36,814 nucleotides of DNA from JAGMES01 sp023128035. GTDB lineage: Bacteria; Bacillota; Halanaerobiia; DY22613. Numbering within the stretch: the first letter of the stretch is position 1; the number at the start of each line of letters is the position of its first letter. Position numbers and translations under genes: made by a program. Positions 22,543 to 31,158 of this stretch are shown one piece after another. The notes under the pieces were generated by a model. The model was not told where the DNA came from and did not search any database. It saw nothing but the letters and a program-made list of their open reading frames with translations. The stretch is from the NCBI GenBank assembly GCA_030627905.1, contig DAOVRZ010000051.1, positions 1 through 36,814 on the forward strand. Direction: 5' to 3'.

Positions 22543-24141
22543 CTACATACACTGATAAATGTGATAATCCATTTCGGGAAAAAGATTATTTTCCTTTTCA
22601 TATTTTGATAATACCACTTCATCAATATGATCCTTTCTAATCATCTTGTTGATATCAGCAAAATGATTTAAATGAGTTTTAGTTCGTCTAATAGCATAGT
22701 CTACCATTGTTCCAGTTTTCATAATAAATGCCCAATCACTGCTTTGTGCTAATAATAATTCACGAGCAGCTTGGTTTAAAGCTCTCTGTTTCAGATAAGA
22801 TGGATTTTGCTGTTTAGAAAGTTGAATCATTTCTTCTGTTGCTTTATGCAAGTAAGGATAAATCCAATCATTGGTTCCATTTAACCAAACTTCATGAAAT
22901 CCTTCATGACCCCAACTTCCTTCAGATGGTTGGGCAATTTGTAATTTGGGAAATTGCTCTAAATATCTAGAAGGTGTAGTTAGTTTCACTTCATTTTGAT
23001 CAAAGTGAATTTTTTTGAATAAAAACTCTAAAAATTGTGGTCCCTCATACCACCAATGGCCAAAAAGTTCTGCATCATATGGTGCGTTGATGATGGGTGG
23101 TTTTCTATAAGTATTAGTACCCATAACCATGCTTAGATATTTTAGTTGTTTTTGGCGATTAGAGATAAAGTTATCTGCATGAATTGCTGCTTTGTCTCTG
23201 CCCCAAACTGGATTATATATTTCTTTATAATTTGTTTTACCTGTTATTCGATAATATTTGATGCCTGTCATTTTACGAATTCCCGTTGAATGAAGATATG
23301 GGCGAATATAGTTATAATCGAGATCATAACCAATATCACGATAAAATTCACGGTAGTCAAAATCTCCAGGATATCCTTCTTTAGCACTCCAAACCTGCCT
23401 TGAAGTTTCTATATCACGTCCAAAATAAGCGACTCCTGAAGGAGAATAGATTGGAGCATGTACTCCATATTTTGGACGCGGGGAAGCATGAAGCAAGCAG
23501 TGTGTGTCAATAAAAGTATACTTAATTTCTTCAGTAGCAAGAATTTGATCTATTTGAGAGTTATAACCACATTCTGGCAACCAAATTCCTGAAGGTTTTT
23601 TACCAAAGAAACGCTCATAGGTTTTTATTCCTTGCCGAATTTGAGCTTGAATTGCTTCTTTCTGGACCATTAATGGCAAATACCCATGAGTTGCTGCACA
23701 GGTTATTATTTCAATTTGACCTCTATCCTGCAATCCTTTAAAACCCTGAATAATATTTTTGTTATATTTATCACAATATAGATATAAGGATTTTTTGAAA
23801 AGATCAAGATACATCTTTGCAACGTTTAGAAATTCAGGTGCTTCTTTTTTTGTTCTTTCCACCTCTTTTTCGGCAAGTTCAATTAATCGCTCCAGGCGTC
23901 TTAGGTAGCGTGTTTGTAATAAATCATCATCTAACATATTGAGTAATGTTGGACTAAGAACGATAGATATTGGAAAGGGTACCTGTTCAGATTCTAATCG
24001 CTCCATTATATTTAGCAATGGAAGATAGGTTTCAGTTATAGCTTCATAAAGCCAATCCTCTTCTAATGGGTCCGCATCATCTGGATGACGTACAAATGGT
24101 AAATGGGCATGTAAAACTAAGTTTAAATAACCTACAGTCAA
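22543..24141 (-). CDS. GH57 (DUF1957-type) 1,4-alpha-glucan branching enzyme
   Basis: 532 residues, cytoplasmic. GH57 motifs are present in order: HAHLPFVRH at the N-terminus, GIWLPECGY with nucleophile Glu190, APYDAELFGHWWYEG with acid/base Asp356, and EGSWGHEGFHEVWLN further on. The C-terminal helical region (DUF1957) is characteristic of branching enzymes of the TK1436/TTHA1902 type, which make alpha-1,6 branches in glycogen. The start is TTG at 24141, placed by an AGGAG site and family N-terminus. It is the first gene of a minus-strand pair with DUF4912, divergent from the GT4 operon. Together with GT4 and GH133 it would shape a branched glucan. Confidence 0.93.
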   Translation of the reverse strand: MTVGYLNLVLHAHLPFVRHPDDADPLEEDWLYEAITETYLPLLNIMERLESEQVPFPISIVLSPTLLNMLDDDLLQTRYLRRLERLIELAEKEVERTKKEAPEFLNVAKMYLDLFKKSLYLYCDKYNKNIIQGFKGLQDRGQIEIITCAATHGYLPLMVQKEAIQAQIRQGIKTYERFFGKKPSGIWLPECGYNSQIDQILATEEIKYTFIDTHCLLHASPRPKYGVHAPIYSPSGVAYFGRDIETSRQVWSAKEGYPGDFDYREFYRDIGYDLDYNYIRPYLHSTGIRKMTGIKYYRITGKTNYKEIYNPVWGRDKAAIHADNFISNRQKQLKYLSMVMGTNTYRKPPIINAPYDAELFGHWWYEGPQFLEFLFKKIHFDQNEVKLTTPSRYLEQFPKLQIAQPSEGSWGHEGFHEVWLNGTNDWIYPYLHKATEEMIQLSKQQNPSYLKQRALNQAARELLLAQSSDWAFIMKTGTMVDYAIRRTKTHLNHFADINKMIRKDHIDEVVLSKYEKENNLFPEMDYHIYQCM

Positions 24142-24273
24142 ATCTATTCACTCCTATCTTTGTTTACTATCATAATACCTCTATTTAATATGAAACAAGA
24201 GCAAGAAATTTATACATCTGATAATTGAATAAAACCTCCAATACTGGAGATATTAAAAGGCTAGAGAATGTTT

Positions 24274-24378
24274 AATAACATTTTCGGAAGGCATAAATTG
24301 CTCAGATTCCATAGGTGAGGTAAATTTTCAACAGTGACTATAATTTTGTGGGAATCAATTTCCTTCCGAAATGTTATT
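24274..24378 (+). other. Multi-stem inverted-repeat element between divergent operons
   Basis: Outer arms AATAACATTTTCGGAAGG (24274-24291) and CCTTCCGAAATGTTATT (24362-24378) pair with one bulge; inside, GATTCC (24305-24310) pairs with GGAATC (24351-24356). The total is 105 nt, with an AU-rich loop that can form an ATAG/CTAT stem. It lies within the 295-nt gap between the GH57 and GT4 operons. It could be a leader RNA, a miniature element or a regulatory site; I recognise no known family. Otherwise this gap holds only the two ribosome-binding sites. Confidence 0.6.
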
Positions 24379-24416
24379 TAACCAACTTCGTTGGTTATAA
24401 AGCTACGAAGTAGATT
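24379..24416 (+). promoter_or_regulatory. Two mutually exclusive hairpins in the GT4-gene leader
   Basis: AACCAA-CTTCG-TTGGTT forms a small hairpin at about 24380-24396. The ACTTCGT inside it can instead pair with ACGAAGT (24405-24411). Only one can form at a time, and the AAGGAGGAG ribosome-binding site follows 10 nt later. The switch-like layout is suggestive; no T-run is present. Confidence 0.4.
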
Positions 24417-24436
24417 ATGTGTAAGGAGGAGATTCT

Positions 24437-25717
24437 TTGCAGATTTTAACTTTTTCACCGGAGTATCCACCTTTGCAAGTAGGTGGACTCGCACGTCATG
24501 TACATTCATTAAGTGAAGCATTAGTTGAAGCAGGTCATCAAGTTACAGTGATTACTCAGATGACATCTGGAGCGGATGAAAGAGAGATACTAAATGGAGT
24601 GGAAATTATTAGAATTAACCCTCTATTTATTAATGCTCCTGATTATGCTTCTTACATTCTTCAAGTTAATTTTGAAATGGCACAAGTTGCTGGTAGATTA
24701 TTTGCCAAAGGGCGAAATTTTGATTTAATTCATGGCCATGATTGGTTAGTTATCATGGCTGCTCGTACATTGAAACATCAACAAAAAATTCCAGTGGTGA
24801 TGACAGTTCATGCTACAGAACATGGTCGAAACCATGGAATTCATAATGAATTGCAGCGGTATATTAATGATTTAGAATGGCTTTCATGTTATGAAGCCTG
24901 GCGGATCATTTGTTGTAGCAATTATATGAAACAGGAGCTAAAATATTTGTTTCAGGTACCTGAAGATAAAATTGATATTATTGAAAATGGTGTCAGAATA
25001 GAGGACTTTACTTTAAACGTATCGAAAGGTTTTCGGGATAAATATGCTCATTTAGATGAAAAAATGATCTTCTTTGTGGGAAGATTGGTTCAGGAAAAAG
25101 GTGTTCAAGTTTTGATCGAGGCTATACCGGAAATATTATTAGAATATCCTAAGACCAAATTTGTGATTGCTGGAAAAGGCCCAAAACAGGGAGAGCTTAA
25201 GTATTTAGCTTCTAAATTAGGTATTTATGACAGAATATATTTTACTGGGTTTATTGATGATGAGATTCGAAACAATCTTTATCAGACTTGTGATCTAGCA
25301 GTATTTCCTAGTATGTATGAACCATTTGGTATTGTGGTCCTTGAAGCGATGGCTGCTAAGGTTCCAGTATTAGTTACGAATGTTGGAGGATTAGGAGAGA
25401 TTGTTGAAGATGGTGTTAATGGAATCAAAGTACATCAGGGATCTTCTCATGAGCTGGCCCTGGGAATTTTGCGTGTTCTTAAAGATCCTAAGTTGAGTGA
25501 TAAGCTCAAATTGAATGGTTTCAAATTGGCGAAAGAGAAATACAATTGGCCTGGAATTGCAGATAAAACTGCGAAGTTTTATAAAAAAGTTTATCAAGAG
25601 TATCTGGATAGTAATTGGGGTGATGAGGAAACTATTCTCGATGGTAATTTTAAGTTGGTCACAGAAGATAGAGTAAAATATGCATTTCAATCTGTAGGAA
25701 ATAGAAAACTTACGTAA
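24437..25717 (+). CDS. GT4-family glycosyltransferase (glycogen-synthase-like)
   Basis: 426 residues with the two-domain GT-B fold. The N-terminal half has FSPEYPPLQVGGLARHV and LIHGHDWL, the C-terminal half FFVGRLVQEKGVQ, AGKGP, and the donor-site motif SMYEPFGIVVLEAMA (the E-x7-E signature). It resembles the ADP-glucose/UDP-glucose-using GT4 enzymes that extend alpha-glucans, and probably synthesises the polymer branched by the GH57 enzyme. GT5-type GlgA is absent from the window. The start is TTG at 24437 after AAGGAGGAG. It heads a plus-strand operon with the nucleotidyltransferase fusion, GH15 and HPr-like genes. A different sugar donor or acceptor cannot be excluded. Confidence 0.88.
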   Translation: MQILTFSPEYPPLQVGGLARHVHSLSEALVEAGHQVTVITQMTSGADEREILNGVEIIRINPLFINAPDYASYILQVNFEMAQVAGRLFAKGRNFDLIHGHDWLVIMAARTLKHQQKIPVVMTVHATEHGRNHGIHNELQRYINDLEWLSCYEAWRIICCSNYMKQELKYLFQVPEDKIDIIENGVRIEDFTLNVSKGFRDKYAHLDEKMIFFVGRLVQEKGVQVLIEAIPEILLEYPKTKFVIAGKGPKQGELKYLASKLGIYDRIYFTGFIDDEIRNNLYQTCDLAVFPSMYEPFGIVVLEAMAAKVPVLVTNVGGLGEIVEDGVNGIKVHQGSSHELALGILRVLKDPKLSDKLKLNGFKLAKEKYNWPGIADKTAKFYKKVYQEYLDSNWGDEETILDGNFKLVTEDRVKYAFQSVGNRKLT

Positions 25718-25736
25718 AAAAGGAGGAACTGGTTGA

Positions 25737-28199
25737 ATGAAAGCAATTATTATGGCAGGTGGGCAGGGAGCAAGATTACGCCCATTAACATGTAATCTTC
25801 CAAAACCGATGGTGCCAATACTGAATAAACCAGTAATGGAGTATAGTATTGAACTATTAAAGGATCATGGAATAACAGAGATTGGTGTTACAACTTACTA
25901 TCTTCCAGAGATGATTAGGGATTATTTTGGAGATGGCAGTAGATGGGGAGTGAAACTTCAATATTTTTTGGAAGAAGAACCTTTGGGAACTGCTGGAAGT
26001 GTGAGAAATGCTACAGAGTTTCTAGATGAATCATTTATTGTCGTCAGTGGTGATGCTTTGACAGATATTAATTTAACTGATGCTATTAGATATCATAATT
26101 CTAAGGGTGGATTAGTGACACTTGTTTTAAGCCAGCAACCAGTACCTTTGGAATATGGGGTTGTGATGATTGATGAAAATGGTGAAATTAATCGTTTTCT
26201 AGAGAAACCATCCTGGGGAGAAGTTTTTAGTGATCTAGTGAATACTGGGATTTATATTATGGAGCCAACAATTTTTAACTATTTTGAGCGTGGAGTTAAA
26301 TTTGATTTTAGTAAAGATCTTTTTCCTTTATTGATGCAAAATGGGGAAGTTCTTTATGGATATCCAACTGATAGGTATTGGTCAGATATTGGAGATGTTG
26401 AACAATATATAAGGACACAATTTGATATCTTAAATGGCAAAGCTGATGTATATGTTTGTGGCCGACAGATAGATGAAGGAATTTGGGTGGGAGAAAATAC
26501 TGAGATTCCTGGGGATGTTTATTTGAACTCTCCTGTTTATATTGGAGAAGATGTGGTGCTAAAACCAAATACTTATTTGGAAGCGGCAGTAGTCGGAGAT
26601 CATACTATTATTGAATCAGGTTCATCGCTTAAGCGAAGCATTCTTTGGTCTGGTGTGTATCTAGGTAAAAATGCAGAAGTGAGAGCTGGAATTTTGTGTG
26701 ATGGGGTAAAAACAAAGGATAATATTCGAATCTTTGAGGGTGCCTCGTTGGGTAAAGATAGTACAGTGGGGCGGAATGTAACGATTCAGGCTGAAGTTAA
26801 GATTTGGCCCAGAAAGAAAGTTGAAGACTATACAAATCTTAATAGAAGTTTGGTTTGGGAAGAAAAATGGCGCAAGCGAATCTTTAATACCTACGGAGTG
26901 CATGGCCTTTCAAATATTGAGATGACACCAGAATTTGTGGCTAAACTTGCTGCCTCATATGGGTCAACTTTTAATAAATCCGTTGAAATTGCGATAAGTT
27001 CAGATAATTTTTCAATCTCTAGAATGTTACAAAAAGCTGCTGTATCCGGACTCTTATCTTCTGGTCAGAAAGTTGTGGATTTAGGAGAAATTCCATCTCC
27101 AGTAGCTAGATATAGTATCGCTGCAATAGATGCAGAAGGTGGATTACATATCAGATGTTGTTATGATAATCCTGAAGAGGTAATTATTGAGTTTATTGAT
27201 GGAAATGGAATTAATATTGATCGTACAATGGAACGAGAGATTGAAAAGAAATTCTTCAATGAAGATTTTAAACGAGCTGATCAGGAATTGATTGGAGAAT
27301 ATTATTATGCACCGCAGATGGTGGAGAGCTATTTGCAGGGACTTCTTTCACTATTGAATCGTGATCAAATTCGGCGACAACGCTATCATTTGGTAATGGA
27401 TTATGAATTAGAAAGTCTGGCCCCGATTATTCCTGTATTATTAGAGAGATTAGGCTGTGATGTGGATTCAACTTATAATTATGGACGAGGAATGCGACCA
27501 TTGAGTTATGCCGAAAGGTTAGCTACTAGTAATCGGATGGGTAACATGATCCAGGATCTAAACTCCAATCTAGGAGCAATTCTTGATCATAATGGAGAGA
27601 ATCTGACTTTAATTACTGAAACTGGACGAGTTGTGACTGATGAAGAGTTTCAAATTTTAATTGCTATGATCCTTCTTAATCAGGGTTTGCGTAAACTTGT
27701 TGTGCCAGTTAATGCACCTGCTTATATAGATAATTTGGTCAATGAATATGGTGGTGAAGTTATTCGTACTAGAAGTGATAGACCAACTGTGATGAGAGGG
27801 TTTTATGAAGAAACAGTAGTAAATGGCAAACCATTTTTCTACCCTTACAGTGATGCTGCTGTCTCTCTGGGATTGGTTCTTGATTTTATGGCTGACCAGG
27901 AGATGACATTAGAAGGTATAATTCAGACTATTCCTGAATTTTATACTAATTTGGAGGATGTGAATTGTCCCTGGGAAGAGAAAGGCCGTGTAATGAGGCG
28001 GTTAATCGAATCTACAAAAAATGAAAAAGTTGAGTTAGTAGAAGGTGTCAAGGTTTATCATGATCATGGTTGGACTTTGGTCTATCCTGATATTGATGAA
28101 CCAGTCTTTCATGTATATACTGAAGCAGATGATCCAGGAATTGCCAGTGAAATTTCTCATGAGTATGCATCGAAAATCGAAGATTATTTGATGAGTTAG
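25737..28199 (+). CDS. Sugar-nucleotidyltransferase fused to a degenerate phosphomannomutase domain
   Basis: 820 residues. Residues 1-230 are a nucleotidyltransferase (GGQGARLRPLT...PKPM, VSGDALTD, WSDIGD) of the mannose-1-phosphate guanylyltransferase type; 250-370 is a left-handed beta-helix; 375-820 has the phosphoglucomutase/phosphomannomutase fold. The mutase domain has lost key residues: the phosphoserine loop TASHNP is replaced by CCYDNP (Tyr476 at the Ser position), and the metal loop DGDxDR reads DHNGEN (617-622). It should therefore be inactive as a mutase and may sense or regulate. Comparable GMPP-PMM-like fusions with altered mutase sites are known, but their function is unclear. 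Its place between GT4 and GH15 suggests that it makes the NDP-sugar for glucan synthesis, possibly not GDP-mannose. Confidence 0.85.
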   Translation: MKAIIMAGGQGARLRPLTCNLPKPMVPILNKPVMEYSIELLKDHGITEIGVTTYYLPEMIRDYFGDGSRWGVKLQYFLEEEPLGTAGSVRNATEFLDESFIVVSGDALTDINLTDAIRYHNSKGGLVTLVLSQQPVPLEYGVVMIDENGEINRFLEKPSWGEVFSDLVNTGIYIMEPTIFNYFERGVKFDFSKDLFPLLMQNGEVLYGYPTDRYWSDIGDVEQYIRTQFDILNGKADVYVCGRQIDEGIWVGENTEIPGDVYLNSPVYIGEDVVLKPNTYLEAAVVGDHTIIESGSSLKRSILWSGVYLGKNAEVRAGILCDGVKTKDNIRIFEGASLGKDSTVGRNVTIQAEVKIWPRKKVEDYTNLNRSLVWEEKWRKRIFNTYGVHGLSNIEMTPEFVAKLAASYGSTFNKSVEIAISSDNFSISRMLQKAAVSGLLSSGQKVVDLGEIPSPVARYSIAAIDAEGGLHIRCCYDNPEEVIIEFIDGNGINIDRTMEREIEKKFFNEDFKRADQELIGEYYYAPQMVESYLQGLLSLLNRDQIRRQRYHLVMDYELESLAPIIPVLLERLGCDVDSTYNYGRGMRPLSYAERLATSNRMGNMIQDLNSNLGAILDHNGENLTLITETGRVVTDEEFQILIAMILLNQGLRKLVVPVNAPAYIDNLVNEYGGEVIRTRSDRPTVMRGFYEETVVNGKPFFYPYSDAAVSLGLVLDFMADQEMTLEGIIQTIPEFYTNLEDVNCPWEEKGRVMRRLIESTKNEKVELVEGVKVYHDHGWTLVYPDIDEPVFHVYTEADDPGIASEISHEYASKIEDYLMS

Positions 28200-28210
28200 G
28201 GTGAAAACTT

Positions 28211-30199
28211 ATGCCACGACCATTAGTAGTAGGAAATGGAAATCTACTGATAAATTTTGATAAAGGTTTAAATATGAGAGACTTGTATTTTCCTTATGTT
28301 GGAGAATTGAATCATATCAGTGGTCACAAAAATAGCCTCGGAGTATGGGTAGGTGGGCGTTTTAGTTGGCTTGATGAATTTGGTTGGGAGAGTAAGCTTG
28401 GGTATAGAGAAGAGGCTTTGGTGACCGATGTTTTGACTCGCAACCAAGAGTTGGGAGTAGAGCTTAGTATAAATGATTCAGTTCATTACAGAGAAAATGT
28501 TTATTTGAAAAAAGTTAAAGTCAAAAATTTGCGAGATACTCAGCAGGAGGTTCGTATTTTTTTTACTCATGATTTTAGTATCAATGAAACCAATATTGGT
28601 GATACTGCTCTCTATGATCCTAGCTTAGATGTAATGATTCATTATAAACGAGATGTTTGTTTTTTAATCAATGGTTTTACTGAAACTGGAGATGGATTTT
28701 TTCAATATGCATGTGGCACGAAACGCTTTGGCGGTGCTGAGGGAACCTGGCGTGACGCAGAAGATGGTTGGTTAGAAGGAAATGCGATTGCACAAGGATC
28801 AGTGGATAGCACTGTTAGTTTTAAAATGGACCTTAAAGCTAATGAAGAAAAGGTTCTATATTACTGGATTGTGGTAGATAAGGGATTTGAAGAAGTTAGA
28901 GAGCTAAATTCTTATGTTTTAAGCCGTGGGCCAGATCAGATTTTGCATCGGACTGAATGCTATTGGAAAGCCTGGGCCAACAAAGTACAAAAAGATTTCT
29001 GCAACTTATCCAATCAAATTATTAAACTTTATAAGTTGAGCCTGTCACTGGTCAGATCACAGATCGACAACGGAGGAGCGATTATTGCTGCTAATGATTC
29101 AGATATTTTGCAATATAATCGTGACCATTATAGCTATATGTGGCCTCGAGATGGAGCATTGGTAGCTTATAGTTTAGATTTGGCAGGATATCCAGAAATA
29201 ACTTCTCGCTTTTTTCGCTTCTGTGAAAAAATTCTTGCTGAAGGTGGCTATGTTTGGCATAAATATAATCCAGATGGGTCTGTAGGTTCAAGCTGGCATC
29301 CTTATCTTAACAATGGAGAAATTCAATTACCAATTCAAGAGGATGAGACAGCCTTGATTCTCTTTGCCCTATGGCATTTTTATGAATGGTTTAATGACCT
29401 AGAGTTCGTTGAATCTCTATATCGACCATTGATCAGAAAAGCTGCTGATTTTCTGGTAGATTATCGTCATCCAGATTTAAAATTACCATCGATGAGTTAT
29501 GATCTCTGGGAAGAAAGATGCGGAATCTTTACCTTCACAACAGCCTCAGTTTATGGAGGGTTGGTGGCAGCAGCGAATTTCGCACAACTTTTAGGAGATC
29601 AAAAGCGTTATGAGAGATATGCCTCTACAGCTGAAGAGATAAAGGAAGCAATGTTGACCCATCTTTATGATGAAAAGCTTGGCCGTTTTATCAGGGGAAT
29701 TTATCTTAATGGCGATACGATTGAGAGGGATTTAACACTGGAGAGCTCATTATATGGTGTTTTCAGGTTTGGTGTCCTTCCTGCCAATGATCGTAGAGTG
29801 GTTCAAACGATGAAAGCAATTGAAGAAGGCCTATGGTGTAAAACTGAGGTCGGCGGAATTGCTCGTTATACTAATGATTATTATTTTAGGAAAAGTAATG
29901 ATATTGGCAATGTACCGGGAAACCCCTGGTTTATATGTACTCTGTGGCTAGCTGATTGGTATATTGAAATAGCACAGAGCGAAGAAGACTTAAAAAGACC
30001 TCTGGAAATTTTGCAATGGGTGGTCGACTATCAAAGTGAAAGTGGCGTTCTTTCTGAACAGATTAACCCATATACAGGGGAACCTCTTTCGGTTTCTCCA
30101 TTAACCTGGTCTCATGCTACATTGGTTATGGTTGTAAATAACTATCTAAGAAAGTTTGCAGAAATTAACAATAAGTGTTTAGTTCATATTCACTCTTAG
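28211..30199 (+). CDS. GH15 glucoamylase-like enzyme
   Basis: 662 residues, no signal peptide, so cytoplasmic. The N-terminal beta-sandwich (about 1-260) starts with RPLVVGNGNLLINFD; the (alpha/alpha)6-barrel follows with YSYMWPRDGALVAYSL, then SYDLWEER carrying the likely general acid Glu434, and LSEQINPYTGEPLSVSPLTWSHA with the base Glu616. The layout matches bacterial GH15 glucoamylases and related dextran/isomaltose hydrolases. It would release glucose from the ends of alpha-glucan chains for the ROK glucokinase. ATG start with a GGTGAAAA-type site; it lies 11 nt after the fusion gene and is followed 20 nt later by the HPr-like gene. It appears intact. Confidence 0.92.
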   Translation: MPRPLVVGNGNLLINFDKGLNMRDLYFPYVGELNHISGHKNSLGVWVGGRFSWLDEFGWESKLGYREEALVTDVLTRNQELGVELSINDSVHYRENVYLKKVKVKNLRDTQQEVRIFFTHDFSINETNIGDTALYDPSLDVMIHYKRDVCFLINGFTETGDGFFQYACGTKRFGGAEGTWRDAEDGWLEGNAIAQGSVDSTVSFKMDLKANEEKVLYYWIVVDKGFEEVRELNSYVLSRGPDQILHRTECYWKAWANKVQKDFCNLSNQIIKLYKLSLSLVRSQIDNGGAIIAANDSDILQYNRDHYSYMWPRDGALVAYSLDLAGYPEITSRFFRFCEKILAEGGYVWHKYNPDGSVGSSWHPYLNNGEIQLPIQEDETALILFALWHFYEWFNDLEFVESLYRPLIRKAADFLVDYRHPDLKLPSMSYDLWEERCGIFTFTTASVYGGLVAAANFAQLLGDQKRYERYASTAEEIKEAMLTHLYDEKLGRFIRGIYLNGDTIERDLTLESSLYGVFRFGVLPANDRRVVQTMKAIEEGLWCKTEVGGIARYTNDYYFRKSNDIGNVPGNPWFICTLWLADWYIEIAQSEEDLKRPLEILQWVVDYQSESGVLSEQINPYTGEPLSVSPLTWSHATLVMVVNNYLRKFAEINNKCLVHIHS

Positions 30200-30219
30200 A
30201 GAGGAATGGGGGATGATCT

Positions 30220-30498
30220 GTGGTAAAAGAAAAAGTGATCATTCAGGATCAAAATGGATTGAACGCTGAAAATGCTACTCGATTTGTTCAGATTGCTAGT
30301 AAATATACTTCACGAATTATGATTCATTATGAAGATAAAGAGGTCAATGGAAAAAGTATAATGAGTTTATTGACTCTTGCGGTACCACCCGGAGATCAGC
30401 TTACTATCAAGATTAAAGGTGAGGATGAAGAAAAAGCTCTTGCAGATTTGGTGCATTTCTTAAAGACAGGTCAGGGTGATTCATATCCAGTCTCTTAA
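30220..30498 (+). CDS. HPr-like protein with Asn15 and Ser46 (Crh-like)
   Basis: 92 residues, HPr fold (PF00381). In HPr the histidine of GLHARPA at position 15 carries the PTS phosphate; here the motif reads GLNAEN, with Asn15 and Glu17 in place of His15 and Arg17. It therefore cannot act as a PTS phosphocarrier. Ser46 in GKSIMSLL, the site for HPr kinase, is retained at exactly the standard number. This is the same pattern as Crh of Bacillus, where His15 is Gln and Ser46 serves in CcpA signalling. The GTG start follows GGAATGGGGGA. It is the last gene of the glucan operon and ends at a terminator. Whether it is ever phosphorylated is doubtful because hprK at 11769-12530 is broken. Confidence 0.88.
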   Translation: MVKEKVIIQDQNGLNAENATRFVQIASKYTSRIMIHYEDKEVNGKSIMSLLTLAVPPGDQLTIKIKGEDEEKALADLVHFLKTGQGDSYPVS

Positions 30499-30519
30499 AT
30501 AGACTTTTTATCAATTAGC

Positions 30520-30572
30520 CAATTCATCTTTCTCCTCTAAGCTTTTGCGTAGGAGGGAGATGAATTGTTTGT
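30520..30572 (+). terminator. Terminator of the glucan operon
   Basis: CAATTCATCT (30520-30529) pairs with AGATGAATTG (30558-30567), extended by CTCC/GGAG pairs, and followed by TTTGTTTTG. Confidence 0.85.
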
Positions 30573-31158
30573 TTTGCGATATACTTATTGAGTTGAGGTA
30601 TAAATATTGAGACGATACATGGTATAATAAAAAAGTTTTTTTATTTTTATGCCTTATTTTATGATTTAACGTTTCTAATAATGTTAATTAATACCATAGG
30701 ACTTACCTAGACGATATACAAAAAAACCTGATTGATTTATACTCGGAATAATGGTACAATTAATGTGCATTATTAGCCATTATTTGACGAAATAGTTAGA
30801 GAAGTGCGATATTACTGCGATTAAAACGGGATAACAAAGTTGTTAATTGCTGGGGCGCAAACTTGCTTAGGTATTTCTGTATGTAACAATGTTTATATCA
30901 GATACGAGAAGGTGGGTGGCAAAGTGAGATGTAGAGAGTTTCATGGTGTATTACGACTTTAAATATAAAAAATACTTAGTTTTGTAATATCTTCTATATG
31001 ACTTGCGTACAATTAGGACAAAATGCTTCGATTTACGGTAACACATAATCGAATAGTTTTACTATGTTAACAATTATGGACAGGATCTGTGTGAAATAGC
31101 AAAATGGTAAAAGGTTTAATTTTTTTCAAGAAAGGCCATTCCAATGAGGAGAATAGAC
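30573..31158. other. Long intergenic region without a recognisable gene
   Basis: About 585 nt, AT-rich. No open frame of useful length with a ribosome-binding site is seen in either strand. TATAAT at about 30622-30627 could be a -10. A short GC-richer island (about 30825-30870, including GGGGCGCAAAC) is the only region that stands out and could be part of a structured RNA, but I could not match it to the cyclic-di-GMP (GEMM) consensus. It marks the border between the glucan operon and the accessory segment. Confidence 0.4.

Noticed and set aside
30825..30900. Cyclic-di-GMP (GEMM) riboswitch, suggested by GGGGCGCAAAC and TTAGG
   Set aside because: The first conserved GCAAA arm and the GNRA loop with its receptor are not present in the expected positions.
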